Assembly (NCBI RefSeq): GCF_003332305.1 | Contig: NZ_QOIO01000056.1 | Span: forward strand, 1-37,216 | DNA: 37,216 bases | DNA from: Microvirga aerophila | GTDB taxonomy: Bacteria; Pseudomonadota; Alphaproteobacteria; Rhizobiales; Beijerinckiaceae | Direction of reading: 5' to 3' | Shown: piece after piece, positions 1-7,613 of the stretch | Numbering within the stretch: position 1 is the first letter of the stretch | Layout: every line of letters starts with the position of its first letter | Position numbers and translations under genes: made by a program | Notes under the pieces: generated by a model | Database searches by the model: none | The model's input: the letters and a program-made list of their open reading frames with translations, nothing else | What the model was told of the DNA's origin: nothing

Positions 1-27
1 ACTGAGCAAAAACAGATCACCCATTCG

Positions 28-49
28 GAGCCTCCTCGACAGGAGGCTC
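28..49. repeat. perfect 9-bp inverted repeat (hairpin)
   Basis: GAGCCTCCT and AGGAGGCTC face each other across a 4-nt CGAC loop. The plus strand has no T-run after the stem. Read on the minus strand, a short T-run (TGTTTTT) follows about 15 nt later. It could end a gene lying left of the window or be a remnant next to the damaged kinase start. A terminator call is weak; the dyad itself is certain. Confidence 0.5.
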
Positions 50-98
50 TGAATCACACCTCAATCTAAATTAATAGGTCCTGAGTCTAGCCCCTGGG

Positions 99-1727
99 AT
101 GATCAGGATCAGCAATCTGTACACCGGTATCATGGCGAGGCAGCCGACCGTCAGCGTCGACTCCCTCGTGACCGCCAAAGACGGGTCCGAGCTTTTCGTC
201 ACCGTCAACATGCTGGCCAGTACGGTAAGCCGAATTTTGGCGGACCAGGGACTGCCGCCTGTCTGGATTGGCGCGATTGTCGACCGCAACGGGGTCTTGG
301 TCGCAAGAAGCCGGGATGCCGATCGCTTCGTGGGCAAGCCGGCGACTCCGGACAGCAAAGAACGGATCCGGGCCGGGGTACGTGAAGGTGTTTTCGAGAG
401 CGTCTCCCTAGACGGCATCTCGACCGTTCTGGCCCTATCCCGCTCCCCCGGCTCGGGATGGTCGACCATTGTCGCGGTGCCGCAGTCGGAAATCGCGGCT
501 GCCCCTTGGCGCTCCGCCCTGTATCTTGCAGGGGCAGGAGGCTTCCTTCTCTTCCTTGGAACCATGTTGGCGTGGCGGGTCGGCCGCGGCATTGCGTCTT
601 CCGCCGAAGGGCTGGTCACCTTAGCGCAACGCCTCGGGCGCGGCGAGCCGATCACCGTCCCTGCAAGCGGTCTGGCGGAGATAGACCGCGTCGGCAGCGC
701 GCTCGCGTCGGCTTCGACGGTGCTTTGTGAGCGTGAAGCAGCCCTACGAACAAGCGAGGCCAGTCTTCGAGCTACCCACGATAATGCCGCAGTGGGCATT
801 GCCGAAGTGGATCGGGACGGCCGTTTCATCTCGGTCAACGAAGCCCGCTGCCAGCTGACAGGCCATACGCGCGAGGAGTTGATCGGACAGCATTTCGCTC
901 ATGCGACCCATGCCGCCAGCTTGAACCATGACCTCGAACTCTTCGCGCGGCAGGTTGCGGGCGAACTGGACACCTACACCACCGAGAGCCAGTTCACGCG
1001 CAAGGACGGCAACGGCGGCTGGGCCCGCATCACCAGTACAGCCCTGCTGGATGCATACGGAGGCTTTCTCTATGCCGTGCGCGTGGTGGAAGACATTACG
1101 GAACGTCGGGAGGCCGATCGGCGTCAGAAGCTGCTCGTCGACGAACTGAACCATCGGGTGAAGAACACGCTCGCAACGGTGCAGTCGCTGGCTTGGCAGG
1201 CCAACCGTTCCGGCGCAACGCCTCAAGTGGCGCAGCAACGATTCCAGGAGCGTCTGCTGGCGCTGTCACGCACACACAACCTTCTCAACGAAACGCATTG
1301 GGAGGGGGCTTCCCTCAGAACCATCCTGGAGACCGAACTCGGGCCCTACATGATGACTCCGTCGCGGATCAGGATCGGCGGGCCGGACGTGCAGCTTGCG
1401 CCGAAACCGGCAGTGGTCCTGGGCATGGCCTTTCATGAACTCGCCACCAACGCGGTCAAATACGGAGCCCTGTCAACGCCATCAGGCAAGGTGCAGGTTG
1501 GCTGGACGATTGATGGGTGGAACGACAGCGCCCTTCTGACAGTCGACTGGTGCGAGTTGGACGGGCCGGTGCTTGAGGGGCAGCCGAGCCCGGGCTTCGG
1601 CTCACGCCTTTTGCGGCAGACAATCACCAGGGAACTCGCCGGACATCTCGACATGCGGTTCGAGCGGGAGGGAGCTTGCTGCACGATGTCGATTCCGATC
1701 GGACCCGCCGGTCAGCAGGCGGCCTAG
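99..1727 (+). CDS. HWE-family sensor histidine kinase, N-terminus apparently truncated
   Basis: Membrane sensor kinase that would autophosphorylate and pass phosphate to a response regulator. Visible in order: the C-terminal part of a Cache-like sensor (about residues 1-130, with VDRNGVLVARS), a transmembrane segment (about 138-160), HAMP-like linker (160-215), PAS domain with C-terminal PAC (217-340, ending EDITERREADR), the HWE phosphoacceptor box ELNHRVKNTLATVQS with H352, the NETHWEG motif, and the N-box HELATNAVKYGALS. Relatives normally begin with a first transmembrane helix and a complete extracytoplasmic sensor; here these are missing, and the frame is closed by TAG at 75-77. The ATG at 99 has no convincing ribosome site. 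It may be a 5'-truncated pseudogene or start further left through a lesion. The catalytic half looks intact. It lies tail to tail with the response regulator at 1771-2202. Confidence 0.8.
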   Translation: MIRISNLYTGIMARQPTVSVDSLVTAKDGSELFVTVNMLASTVSRILADQGLPPVWIGAIVDRNGVLVARSRDADRFVGKPATPDSKERIRAGVREGVFESVSLDGISTVLALSRSPGSGWSTIVAVPQSEIAAAPWRSALYLAGAGGFLLFLGTMLAWRVGRGIASSAEGLVTLAQRLGRGEPITVPASGLAEIDRVGSALASASTVLCEREAALRTSEASLRATHDNAAVGIAEVDRDGRFISVNEARCQLTGHTREELIGQHFAHATHAASLNHDLELFARQVAGELDTYTTESQFTRKDGNGGWARITSTALLDAYGGFLYAVRVVEDITERREADRRQKLLVDELNHRVKNTLATVQSLAWQANRSGATPQVAQQRFQERLLALSRTHNLLNETHWEGASLRTILETELGPYMMTPSRIRIGGPDVQLAPKPAVVLGMAFHELATNAVKYGALSTPSGKVQVGWTIDGWNDSALLTVDWCELDGPVLEGQPSPGFGSRLLRQTITRELAGHLDMRFEREGACCTMSIPIGPAGQQAA

Positions 1728-1770
1728 TCCAGGGTAAGCTCCCCAGCTCGATGCGGCTTCATCAGTCCTT

Positions 1771-2202
1771 TTAGGCCTCTGAGCCGGGGGTGGAGGCTGG
1801 CGCGGACGTCGCTTCACGCTCCACGGCGGTCTTGAGGACGGAAACCAGGGTTTGCTTGTTGAACGGCTTTTGAAGAAAAGCGAGCGGTCCCGTTGCATCG
1901 GCAGCTTGGCGTGTCGATGGGTCGCCTGAACCCGATATGTATACATGCGGGATTGCGCAGTCGCGGGCTTTGTGGGCAACCTCAATCCCGCTCATGCTGC
2001 CCTTCAGCTTGATGTCTAGGATGGCAAGGTCGACCCGATCCTGCACAAGGTACTCAAGCGCCTTCTCGCCGGTCGCGGCAAAGCCTGCCACCTCATGGCC
2101 GGCTTCCTCGACCACGTCGGCGACGTAGTCAGCCACGAGAGCCTCGTCCTCGACGACGAGAACACGCAGCCTCCCGTTCAAACTGGAACGCTGATCCGAC
2201 AT
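1771..2202 (-). CDS. single-domain response regulator (CheY-like receiver)
   Basis: A 143-residue receiver domain with no output domain. The acidic pocket (VVEDE, E18-D19), phosphoacceptor D63 (LAILDIKL), the switch Ser/Thr region (YISGSGD) and the conserved Lys (LQKPF) are all present, so it should be phosphorylatable. Its start codon lies inside the 3' end of the upstream kinase hybrid gene (25-bp overlap), which implies translational coupling and suggests that kinase is its partner. Stand-alone receivers of this type often act as phosphate sinks or shuttles to a phosphotransferase or another kinase, but the target is not visible here. The C-terminal tail is Ala/Pro/Ser-rich. Confidence 0.9.
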   Translation of the reverse strand: MSDQRSSLNGRLRVLVVEDEALVADYVADVVEEAGHEVAGFAATGEKALEYLVQDRVDLAILDIKLKGSMSGIEVAHKARDCAIPHVYISGSGDPSTRQAADATGPLAFLQKPFNKQTLVSVLKTAVEREATSAPASTPGSEA

Positions 2203-3164
2203 ATCGCTCCTGCTTCACCACGTTCAAACGACACCTCACCCTCGACCTGGTCCGCCAACCGTCGGATCACGCGCATGCCAAGGCTGGATGCTGCCGCGGA
2301 CAGGTCCAGGTCTCCTGGGTATCCGGCTCCATCGTCCGCGATGGTCAGCACCGCTCGATCCGCCTTTCTTTCGAGCGCTACCGACAGGTACCCGGTGCGA
2401 CCGTCCGGGAAGGCATGCTTGAGGGCAACAGTGAGAATTTCATTGGCAATGAGCCCGAACGGCACTGCCAAGTCAACCGGCAGCTCCATCGTTTCCAGCT
2501 GAGGAGCAAGTCGAACTCGTCCCCCCGTCAGGCCGGTCAGGCTTCCGGCTAGGCGCTCGATGAATGCCGCAAAGTCTACTCGACGAAAGTCCTCCGAGCG
2601 GTAGAACTCCTCCTGGAGAGCGCTCAGCGCCTGGATGCGTCGCCCGAGATCCGCGAGTTGCTCCCGGTCGGTCCCGTTCGAGGTCGCCTTCTCGGTCATC
2701 CGCAACAGGCTGATCACGATCTGGAGGTTGTTGTGCAGCCGATGGTACAGCTCCTTGAGAACTAGGTCACGGCTCTCGCCCAGCTCAAGCAGTTGCCGCC
2801 TGCGATCGTAGGCCGAGCGAACCGCCATGGCGAGCCGGCGAAGCTGCGTGGCGCCCTTGACCACGTAGTCGTCAAAGCCACGCTTGAGGGCCCGAACCGC
2901 TAGCTCCTCGTTGCCCGTGCCGGTGAACATGACCGTGCAGCACAAGGGATTGCTTGCCTTGACCCGGTCGAAAACAGCAAGCCCGTCCGACCAACGAAGG
3001 TCGAAATCAGACACCAGGATGTCGGGCGCCCGTTCCCGTAGGACGTCATCGAGCGTGGCTAGATCGGGCGCCTCCTGGAAGTCCGCATCGGGGAACTCCT
3101 GGGCAACCGCCCGAATTGCCAGCACACGGGTATCGGGATCGTCGTCGACAAAGAGAATGCGCAT
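2178..3164 (-). CDS. receiver-histidine kinase hybrid (HisKA_2/HWE-like), altered N-box
   Basis: 328 residues, cytoplasmic, no membrane segment. The N-terminal receiver (residues 1-120) has the acidic pocket VDDDPD, probable phosphoacceptor D53 in VSDFDL, Thr in MFTGTG and Lys in DYVVKG. It is followed by a HisKA_2-type dimerisation box KELYHRLHNNLQIV (H141) and a C-terminal ATPase domain with DDGAGYP. The N-box reads NEILTVALKHAFP: the family usually has Asn where V246 stands, a residue expected to coordinate Mg-ATP, so catalysis may be weakened or lost. I chose the ATG at 3164 because the receiver begins there; the open frame reaches back to 3260 but that part has no domain character. It overlaps the next response regulator and is divergent from the CHASE3 kinase, 72 bp away. 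Confidence 0.85.
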   Translation of the reverse strand: MRILFVDDDPDTRVLAIRAVAQEFPDADFQEAPDLATLDDVLRERAPDILVSDFDLRWSDGLAVFDRVKASNPLCCTVMFTGTGNEELAVRALKRGFDDYVVKGATQLRRLAMAVRSAYDRRRQLLELGESRDLVLKELYHRLHNNLQIVISLLRMTEKATSNGTDREQLADLGRRIQALSALQEEFYRSEDFRRVDFAAFIERLAGSLTGLTGGRVRLAPQLETMELPVDLAVPFGLIANEILTVALKHAFPDGRTGYLSVALERKADRAVLTIADDGAGYPGDLDLSAAASSLGMRVIRRLADQVEGEVSFERGEAGAICRISVPV

Positions 3165-3236
3165 GGGACCATTGAGGCAAGAACGGATGGATGAAGTGGT
3201 GCGCGAGGCTACAAAGGCAACGAACAGGAAGCCCGG

Positions 3237-4715
3237 TTGATCCTGTCTGCTGCGAGCCATAACGCGGGAGCAGCCGCCGGGACACCACCCCCGGGTGACC
3301 CTGTCGCGGCCGGATCCTCCCGTTTTGGGCCGCTTCTGGGCCCGGTCGCATTCGTGGTCGCCGGTGCGCTATTGGTCGCAAGCGCGATCACGTTGAACGT
3401 GTTTCTCTCAAGCCTTTCCGAGACACGGTCCTTTGTTCTACGTGCGAGTTTTATCCTCCGCGAGGTGGCCCAGTTGCACGTAGACGTTCGAGCCGCCGAG
3501 ACCGGCCAAAGAGGCTACCTCCTGACGGGGGAGCGGCGCTACCTTGCTCCCTACGAGCAGGCGATCGGACGGGTCTGGGACAGCTTCAGGCAATTGGAGC
3601 GCAGTGTCCAGGAGCCCGGGCAGGTGAGCCGCCTCGGTCATCTGCGCCCCCTTATCGAGGCCAAGCTGGACGAGCTCGCTAGCACGGTCGAGCTCCGAGA
3701 GGAGAGCTTCGAGAAGGCCTTGGCGGTGGTCCGGACGGATGTCGGGCAGAGGCTGATGGAGGAGATCGACGCTGCCATCGGTGCATTCGAGCGTGCCGAG
3801 CAGGACATCATGGTGTCCCGTACCCAGCTCCTGGAGCAACAGGCGGCCTGGACCAGCCGTGTTGCCGCTTTGACCGGGGCCTTGGCGCTTGTCAGCGCCA
3901 TTCTCGGCGTGGTCTGGATTGCGCGTCAGCGCGCGAACGCCCGGCTGCTCGACGCGGAGCGGGGCTTTCGGCGCAACCTCGAGGGGCAGGTGGAGGAGCG
4001 CACCGCCCAGCTCACCCAGGTCAACCAGGAGCTCGATGCGTTCGCCTACACGATCTCCCATGATCTGAGGGCGCCCCTGCGGGCCATGCACGGTTACGCC
4101 GATGCGCTCATGGAGGATTATGGCCAGCTCCTGCCGGAGGAGGGGCATCGCTTTGCGGATCGCATCATTTCCGCCGCCCGGCGAAAGGAAGACCTGATCA
4201 AGGACATTCTCTCCTACAGCCGGCTGGCCCGGGAGGAGGTGAGTGTGCGCCCAGTGGCTCTGGAGAGCATAATCGACCGGGTGATCGCGGACGCCGAGCC
4301 TCTCATTCGAGACACAAGGGCGACGGTGGCGGTGGAACGTCCGTTACCCGAAGTCATGGCTCATCCACCCACGCTCACTCAAGCGGCCACCAATCTGCTG
4401 TCGAACGCCATCAAGTTCGTCCCCACCGGTCTGGCGCCCAGGGTCAACATCAGGGCCGAGGAGAGGGGCGGACAGGTGCGGCTTTGGGTCGAGGACAATG
4501 GCATAGGTATCGATCCGGCTCATCAGGAGCGCGTGTTCCAGCCCTTCCAGCGTCTTCATGGCGTGGAGACCTACCCGGGAACCGGCATCGGCCTTGCCAT
4601 CGTTCGTAGGAGCGTCGAGCGCATGGGCGGCCATAGCGGCGTGATCTCCGAGCCAGGAGAGGGGAGCCGTTTCTGGATCGAGCTTAGGGCAGCGCGGAAG
4701 GAGAAGGCGGAATGA
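3237..4715 (+). CDS. CHASE3-domain sensor histidine kinase
   Basis: 492-residue membrane kinase. Two transmembrane helices (about 32-54 and 209-229) bracket a CHASE3-type sensor (about 57-200, with the typical AETGQRGYLLTGE motif). A short coiled region follows (EERTAQLTQVNQEL), then HisKA with H275 (YTISHDLRAPLR) and a HATPase_c domain with N-box TNLLSNAIKF, G1 DNGIGID, and G2 GTGIGLAIV. All catalytic motifs are intact. The start is TTG at 3237 with AGGAAG five bases upstream, a good ribosome site. The gene overlaps the downstream response regulator by four bases (ATGA), so the pair is co-translated. CHASE3 ligands are generally unknown. It is divergent from the hybrid kinase gene, with 72 bp between the starts, so the two operons may share control. 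Confidence 0.92.
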   Translation: MILSAASHNAGAAAGTPPPGDPVAAGSSRFGPLLGPVAFVVAGALLVASAITLNVFLSSLSETRSFVLRASFILREVAQLHVDVRAAETGQRGYLLTGERRYLAPYEQAIGRVWDSFRQLERSVQEPGQVSRLGHLRPLIEAKLDELASTVELREESFEKALAVVRTDVGQRLMEEIDAAIGAFERAEQDIMVSRTQLLEQQAAWTSRVAALTGALALVSAILGVVWIARQRANARLLDAERGFRRNLEGQVEERTAQLTQVNQELDAFAYTISHDLRAPLRAMHGYADALMEDYGQLLPEEGHRFADRIISAARRKEDLIKDILSYSRLAREEVSVRPVALESIIDRVIADAEPLIRDTRATVAVERPLPEVMAHPPTLTQAATNLLSNAIKFVPTGLAPRVNIRAEERGGQVRLWVEDNGIGIDPAHQERVFQPFQRLHGVETYPGTGIGLAIVRRSVERMGGHSGVISEPGEGSRFWIELRAARKEKAE

Positions 4716-5152
4716 ACCCTTCGGATGACGTGATCCTGATCGTCGAGGACAATCCTGATGACCGGGACCTGCTCGCCCGGGCCTTCCGAAAGGCGAAGGT
4801 GGAGACGCCCCTCCGGTTCGCGGTAGACGGCGACGATGCGGTGGCATTCCTCGGTGAGGTCGTCAGTGCGCCGAACCACCAGCGCCCGGCGGTGGTTCTT
4901 CTGGATCTCAAGCTTCCCCGGCGCTCTGGTTTCGAGGTGCTGGAGTGGATCAAGGCGCACTCGGTCCTCCGGCGGACTCCCGTGATCATTCTGACCTCTT
5001 CGCGGGAGAGTATCGATCTTCAGCGCGCCTATGACCTTGGCGCGAACTCGTACTTGGTGAAGCCGGCGCGTCCCGAGGAGTTGTTGCGCATGGTCGAGCA
5101 GATCGATTCCTACTGGTTAGGGCTTAACGAGCCCGTTCGGGTGATTCAGTAG
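4712..5152 (+). CDS. Rcp1-like single-domain response regulator
   Basis: 146 residues, only a receiver domain. Acidic pocket VEDNPDDRD, phosphoacceptor D65 (VVLLDLKLPRRSG), switch residues ILTSS and Lys in LVKPA are present. The N-terminal pattern ILIVEDNPDDRDLLARAFRKA and the insert after FLGE are typical of the Rcp1/phytochrome-associated receiver family that pairs with Cph1-like kinases; the upstream kinase has the matching HisKA type. The ATG overlaps the kinase stop codon (ATGA at 4712-4715), so it is the likely cognate receiver. There is no output domain, so the downstream effect cannot be read from here. Its 3' end converges with the minus-strand membrane protein gene and overlaps it by 29 bp. 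Confidence 0.92.
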   Translation: MNPSDDVILIVEDNPDDRDLLARAFRKAKVETPLRFAVDGDDAVAFLGEVVSAPNHQRPAVVLLDLKLPRRSGFEVLEWIKAHSVLRRTPVIILTSSRESIDLQRAYDLGANSYLVKPARPEELLRMVEQIDSYWLGLNEPVRVIQ

Positions 5153-5720
5153 GGGTGTGAGACCGACGTGGGAAAGGTCGCCCCACCCGCGCCGCTCTCC
5201 GGAACAACCAGGCGGATACGAGCCAGAGCGCCGTGAAAAAGCTGGTCAGGATCAAGATTTGTCCTAGCCCGTCCGGCCCCGCAAAGCCCAACCCTGCGGT
5301 CACCGCGATCATGGCGACGAACACTTGAGCAAGCGCCGTGGTGACCATCGCGCGCGCCATTCCGCGTGCCTGGAATCGTGCGATGATGGAACCGATGATC
5401 CCGACAGCGAGCACTCCACCATACAACATGTTGGCAGGGTTATCCTCGGCCCCGATGATGCCAAGGGCAAGGTTCATCCAGACGAGGACAAAGGCCGCCG
5501 CGAGCGCGACGCCAACGGCGACCCGGTACGCGGGATCGCCTATCTTCCTCGCCGCAAACTCGTATGTGCCACCAGCGCCGACCAGCATCGCGCCGAAGAT
5601 TGCAAAATCGGCTACATCCCAGTCCACTTGATCGGTGACTTGCATCGCGAACAACGGCAGCAGCAAGAGGAGCGCTGCGGCGCCCCACACGAACGTCCTC
5701 CAGCGGCTCCTGTGCCGCAT
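5124..5720 (-). CDS. hypothetical multi-pass inner-membrane protein
   Basis: About 198 residues with five to six hydrophobic segments, beginning with a basic stretch followed by a helix (WGAAALLLLLPLFAM) and including VAVGVALAAAFVLVWMNLALGIIGA and ILILTSFFTALWLVSAWLF. The sequence VTDQVDWDVADFAIFGAMLVGAGGTYEFA resembles an uncharacterised alphaproteobacterial membrane family I know only as hypothetical. The start is uncertain: ATG at 5720 fits the beginning of the family pattern, while 5747 and 5780 are also possible. The C-terminus is basic and cytoplasmic. It converges with the response regulator gene. No function can be assigned. Confidence 0.7.
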   Translation of the reverse strand: MRHRSRWRTFVWGAAALLLLLPLFAMQVTDQVDWDVADFAIFGAMLVGAGGTYEFAARKIGDPAYRVAVGVALAAAFVLVWMNLALGIIGAEDNPANMLYGGVLAVGIIGSIIARFQARGMARAMVTTALAQVFVAMIAVTAGLGFAGPDGLGQILILTSFFTALWLVSAWLFRRAARVGRPFPRRSHTPTESPERAR

Positions 5721-5881
5721 ACCGCCGTTTTTCAAGCACTCTGACATTGCCTTGCCTGGGTCTATGAGGAAGCCCTTCATCCTAAAGGCCGTTGGCGTCC
5801 AGAAAGCACTTCCACTTCCGTATCACGTGAGCATACTTGTAGGAGATCGCTTCAAAGGAAATGCCTATAACGGAGGGACGG

Positions 5882-6118
5882 ATGTCCAGATCACCAGGCA
5901 GCCGCCGGCCTACAGACCCCTTGAAGGCTGCCGAGGCTGCATTCAAGAGCGCGACTACCAAGCCGGTTGAGGGGCCTCCCAAGACATCATCCATTCCAGG
6001 AGTGAAGGAGACAGTCACCCTGCGGATTGACCAGGATGTCCTTGAGCATTTCCAGCAAGATGGCCGGGGATGGCAGGACCGCATCAATGCAGCCCTGCGG
6101 AAAGCGGTTGGCAAGTAA
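5882..6118 (+). CDS. orphan BrnA-like antitoxin (ribbon-helix-helix type)
   Basis: 78 residues. The C-terminal half (about 42-76) matches the BrnA antitoxin pattern: VTLRIDQDVLEHF followed by GRGWQDRINAALRK. BrnA binds DNA as a dimer and neutralises the BrnT ribonuclease in known pairs. Here no BrnT-like gene precedes or follows it, so it is an orphan or a free-standing small DNA-binding protein. The start is set by a near-perfect ribosome site, GGAGG five bases before the ATG at 5882; an in-frame ATG at 5861 lacks one. The N-terminal 40 residues are basic and Pro/Ser-rich, longer than the DNA-binding part needs. Confidence 0.75.
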   Translation: MSRSPGSRRPTDPLKAAEAAFKSATTKPVEGPPKTSSIPGVKETVTLRIDQDVLEHFQQDGRGWQDRINAALRKAVGK

Positions 6119-6156
6119 GGGCTTTTCCGATGAACCCTTCTGTCTGAAGCAAAACG

Positions 6157-6456
6157 ATGGTGACCGCACTTCTTCTGTCGTTTGGCACCGCAGGGGCAGT
6201 TGCCCAAGATCCTAAACCTGTTTCCTACACCTGTGCGGACGGCACATCGCTTCAGGCGACATTTTCTCCTGCGGGAAGCTCTATGGGCTCGGTCAAGCTG
6301 GTCTATGCCTAACCCTCGTCGATGACGACGCTCCCGCAAGCGATCTCGGCGGATGGAGGTCGCTACACGCAAGGAGACGTGGAGTTCTGGATCAAAGGGG
6401 ACGGTGCGACCCTGACCCGAGCCGGAAAATCGACAACGTGCAGGACAGGCAGCTGA
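6157..6456 (+). pseudogene. MliC-like lysozyme inhibitor interrupted by in-frame TAA
   Basis: Reading from ATG 6157, a signal-peptide-like start (VTALLLSFGTAGAVAQ) is followed by SYTCADGTSLQATF, the opening of an MliC-type C-type lysozyme inhibitor domain. An in-frame TAA sits at 6310-6312. The same frame then continues with TLPQAISADGGRYTQGDVEFW and ends KSTTCRTGS-TGA, including the expected second Cys, so the whole domain is present on both sides of one stop. The frame upstream of the ATG is closed by TGA at 6145. Intact proteins of this family sit in the periplasm or outer membrane and block host lysozyme. The sequence could be a recent null allele or a base-call error. TAA is not a usual recoding signal. 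Confidence 0.75.
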
Positions 6457-6483
6457 GTGACGCCTCCGACTATCGGCTGAACC

Positions 6484-6825
6484 TCAGCCAGTTATGGGTT
6501 CCGCCGCGGTCGCACCCTTTTGCTGTAGAGAACCTTGACAGCAATCCTCGATCGCGGGCTGCGCGCGCGCCCCACGGACCTTCAGGACAAGGATTATCGA
6601 ACTCAGCACCAGACCAAGGGCGCTGAATATAAGAACAGGCAAGCTGCCGATGGCGAAGCCATAGGCCGTCCAGAGCAGGAGGCCGAACGTGCGCACCGCG
6701 AACATGCGGAGGGAGATCGCGGCCGTGTCGCCGGTCCGGCAGCATTTCACAACCTGCGGCATGAAGCTGTAGAGGCCGATGCAGCCCGCTGCGACGCCGA
6801 TCAAAGTGGGAAGTGTCGCCTGCAT
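6484..6825 (-). CDS. SemiSWEET half-transporter (MtN3/saliva family), second of a pair
   Basis: 113 residues with three predicted helices (about 5-25, 40-60 and 64-84), the single triple-helix bundle of SemiSWEET sugar transporters. The family PQ motif appears as LYSFMPQVVKCCRTGDTAAIS, followed by MFAVRTFGLLLWTAYG. SemiSWEETs work as dimers that move sugars across the inner membrane down their gradient. The ATG at 6825 is two bases after the stop of the sister gene, so they are co-transcribed. Compared with its neighbour it has an extra polar C-terminal tail of about 28 residues (DCCQGSLQQKG). The substrate cannot be read from sequence. Confidence 0.85.
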   Translation of the reverse strand: MQATLPTLIGVAAGCIGLYSFMPQVVKCCRTGDTAAISLRMFAVRTFGLLLWTAYGFAIGSLPVLIFSALGLVLSSIILVLKVRGARAQPAIEDCCQGSLQQKGATAAEPITG

Positions 6826-6827
6826 GG

Positions 6828-7106
6828 TTAGCGCGCCTCTGCGGATCTGGAGCTGCGCAGCTTCAGCGCAAGGATGATGCCGGCGAAGACCACGTTGACG
6901 GCGTTGAACAGGATGACCGGCGTGCTGGCGATCATCAGACCGTGGATGATCCAAAGACCGTAGGCGATCAGCGAGGCCACGTACATGCGCTTGGAGATCG
7001 CCTCGGTGTCGCCCTCGCGCCATGCCTTAAGCACTTGCGGCACGAAACTTAAACTGGTGCACAGTCCCGCCGCCAGGCCCAGCACCGTTAGCCACCACGT
7101 TTGCAT
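6828..7106 (-). CDS. SemiSWEET half-transporter (MtN3/saliva family), first of a pair
   Basis: 92 residues from ATG 7106; an in-frame TTG at 7139 could add 11 residues but adds no domain. Three helices, with the PQ motif in LSFVPQVLKAWREGDTEAIS and the following MYVASLIAYGLWIIHG. It is clearly paralogous to the gene two bases downstream: the same motif spacing, but diverged sequence and no long tail. SemiSWEETs are normally single genes forming homodimers; two adjacent, translationally linked paralogues suggest a heterodimeric transporter or two specificities. The ribosome site before 7106 is weak (GGTGG far upstream). Confidence 0.85.
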   Translation of the reverse strand: MQTWWLTVLGLAAGLCTSLSFVPQVLKAWREGDTEAISKRMYVASLIAYGLWIIHGLMIASTPVILFNAVNVVFAGIILALKLRSSRSAEAR

Positions 7107-7305
7107 GTTAAAATTTTCCACCACGATGAACGACTTCAACAGACGGAGAGGCGAGGGGTTCCAGGGGTGAGTGGTATTGAAACAGGGGGCCGCCCCGGCG
7201 ACGGGACGAGGTCCAGTCTACGAAGGTCAGTTGGAGAGACCCATCAAAGTAGGTTGCTTCCGCAGAATGATCCGGTCGGACGGACAGCATGGAGTTTTTG
7301 GCGAG

Positions 7306-7563
7306 ATGGATGAAAACTTTTCACGTGTGGTCTTCATCTATGGCATGGCCATCGTTCTAGGTCTTGGCAAAGCCTGTACGCTGCTGATCTGGCGCACACT
7401 GCCTAGAACTCGGCCTGGTCTGCGGCAGGAGGTGAGGGCGGCTTGGCAGGGCTGGATGCAGCGTAGGTCGTCCAGGCGGGCCACAAATCCTCCGACCCGC
7501 GGCGGGGAGCCCCAGGTGACAATGCCCGCGTCGGCAGCCCTAGACGAACCGCGCCAACCATGA
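7306..7563 (+). CDS. possible small single-pass membrane protein
   Basis: 85 residues from ATG 7306, with one hydrophobic helix near the N-terminus (VVFIYGMAIVLGLGKACTLLIW) followed by a basic, Arg-rich and then Pro-rich tail. The frame is open back to a GTG at 7171, but that upstream part looks non-coding. The ribosome site is poor and I recognise no family. It lies between two minus-strand genes. It could be a real small membrane protein or a chance reading frame in GC-rich DNA; treat it as tentative. Confidence 0.3.
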   Translation: MDENFSRVVFIYGMAIVLGLGKACTLLIWRTLPRTRPGLRQEVRAAWQGWMQRRSSRRATNPPTRGGEPQVTMPASAALDEPRQP

Positions 7564-7613
7564 ATGTGCGACTTGGCCTCGAAACGAAACGTCATGAGGC
7601 CAATCGAGCCCCG

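Noticed and set aside
71..838. 255-residue minus-strand frame opposite the HWE kinase
   Set aside because: Antisense to a recognisable kinase, low complexity, no motif.
5782..6372. 196-residue minus-strand frame opposite the BrnA-like and MliC-like genes
   Set aside because: Antisense to two recognisable coding sequences; Arg-rich with no domain.
7171..7305. GTG-initiated extension of the small membrane protein frame
   Set aside because: No ribosome site and a composition unlike coding sequence; the helix starts after the ATG at 7306.
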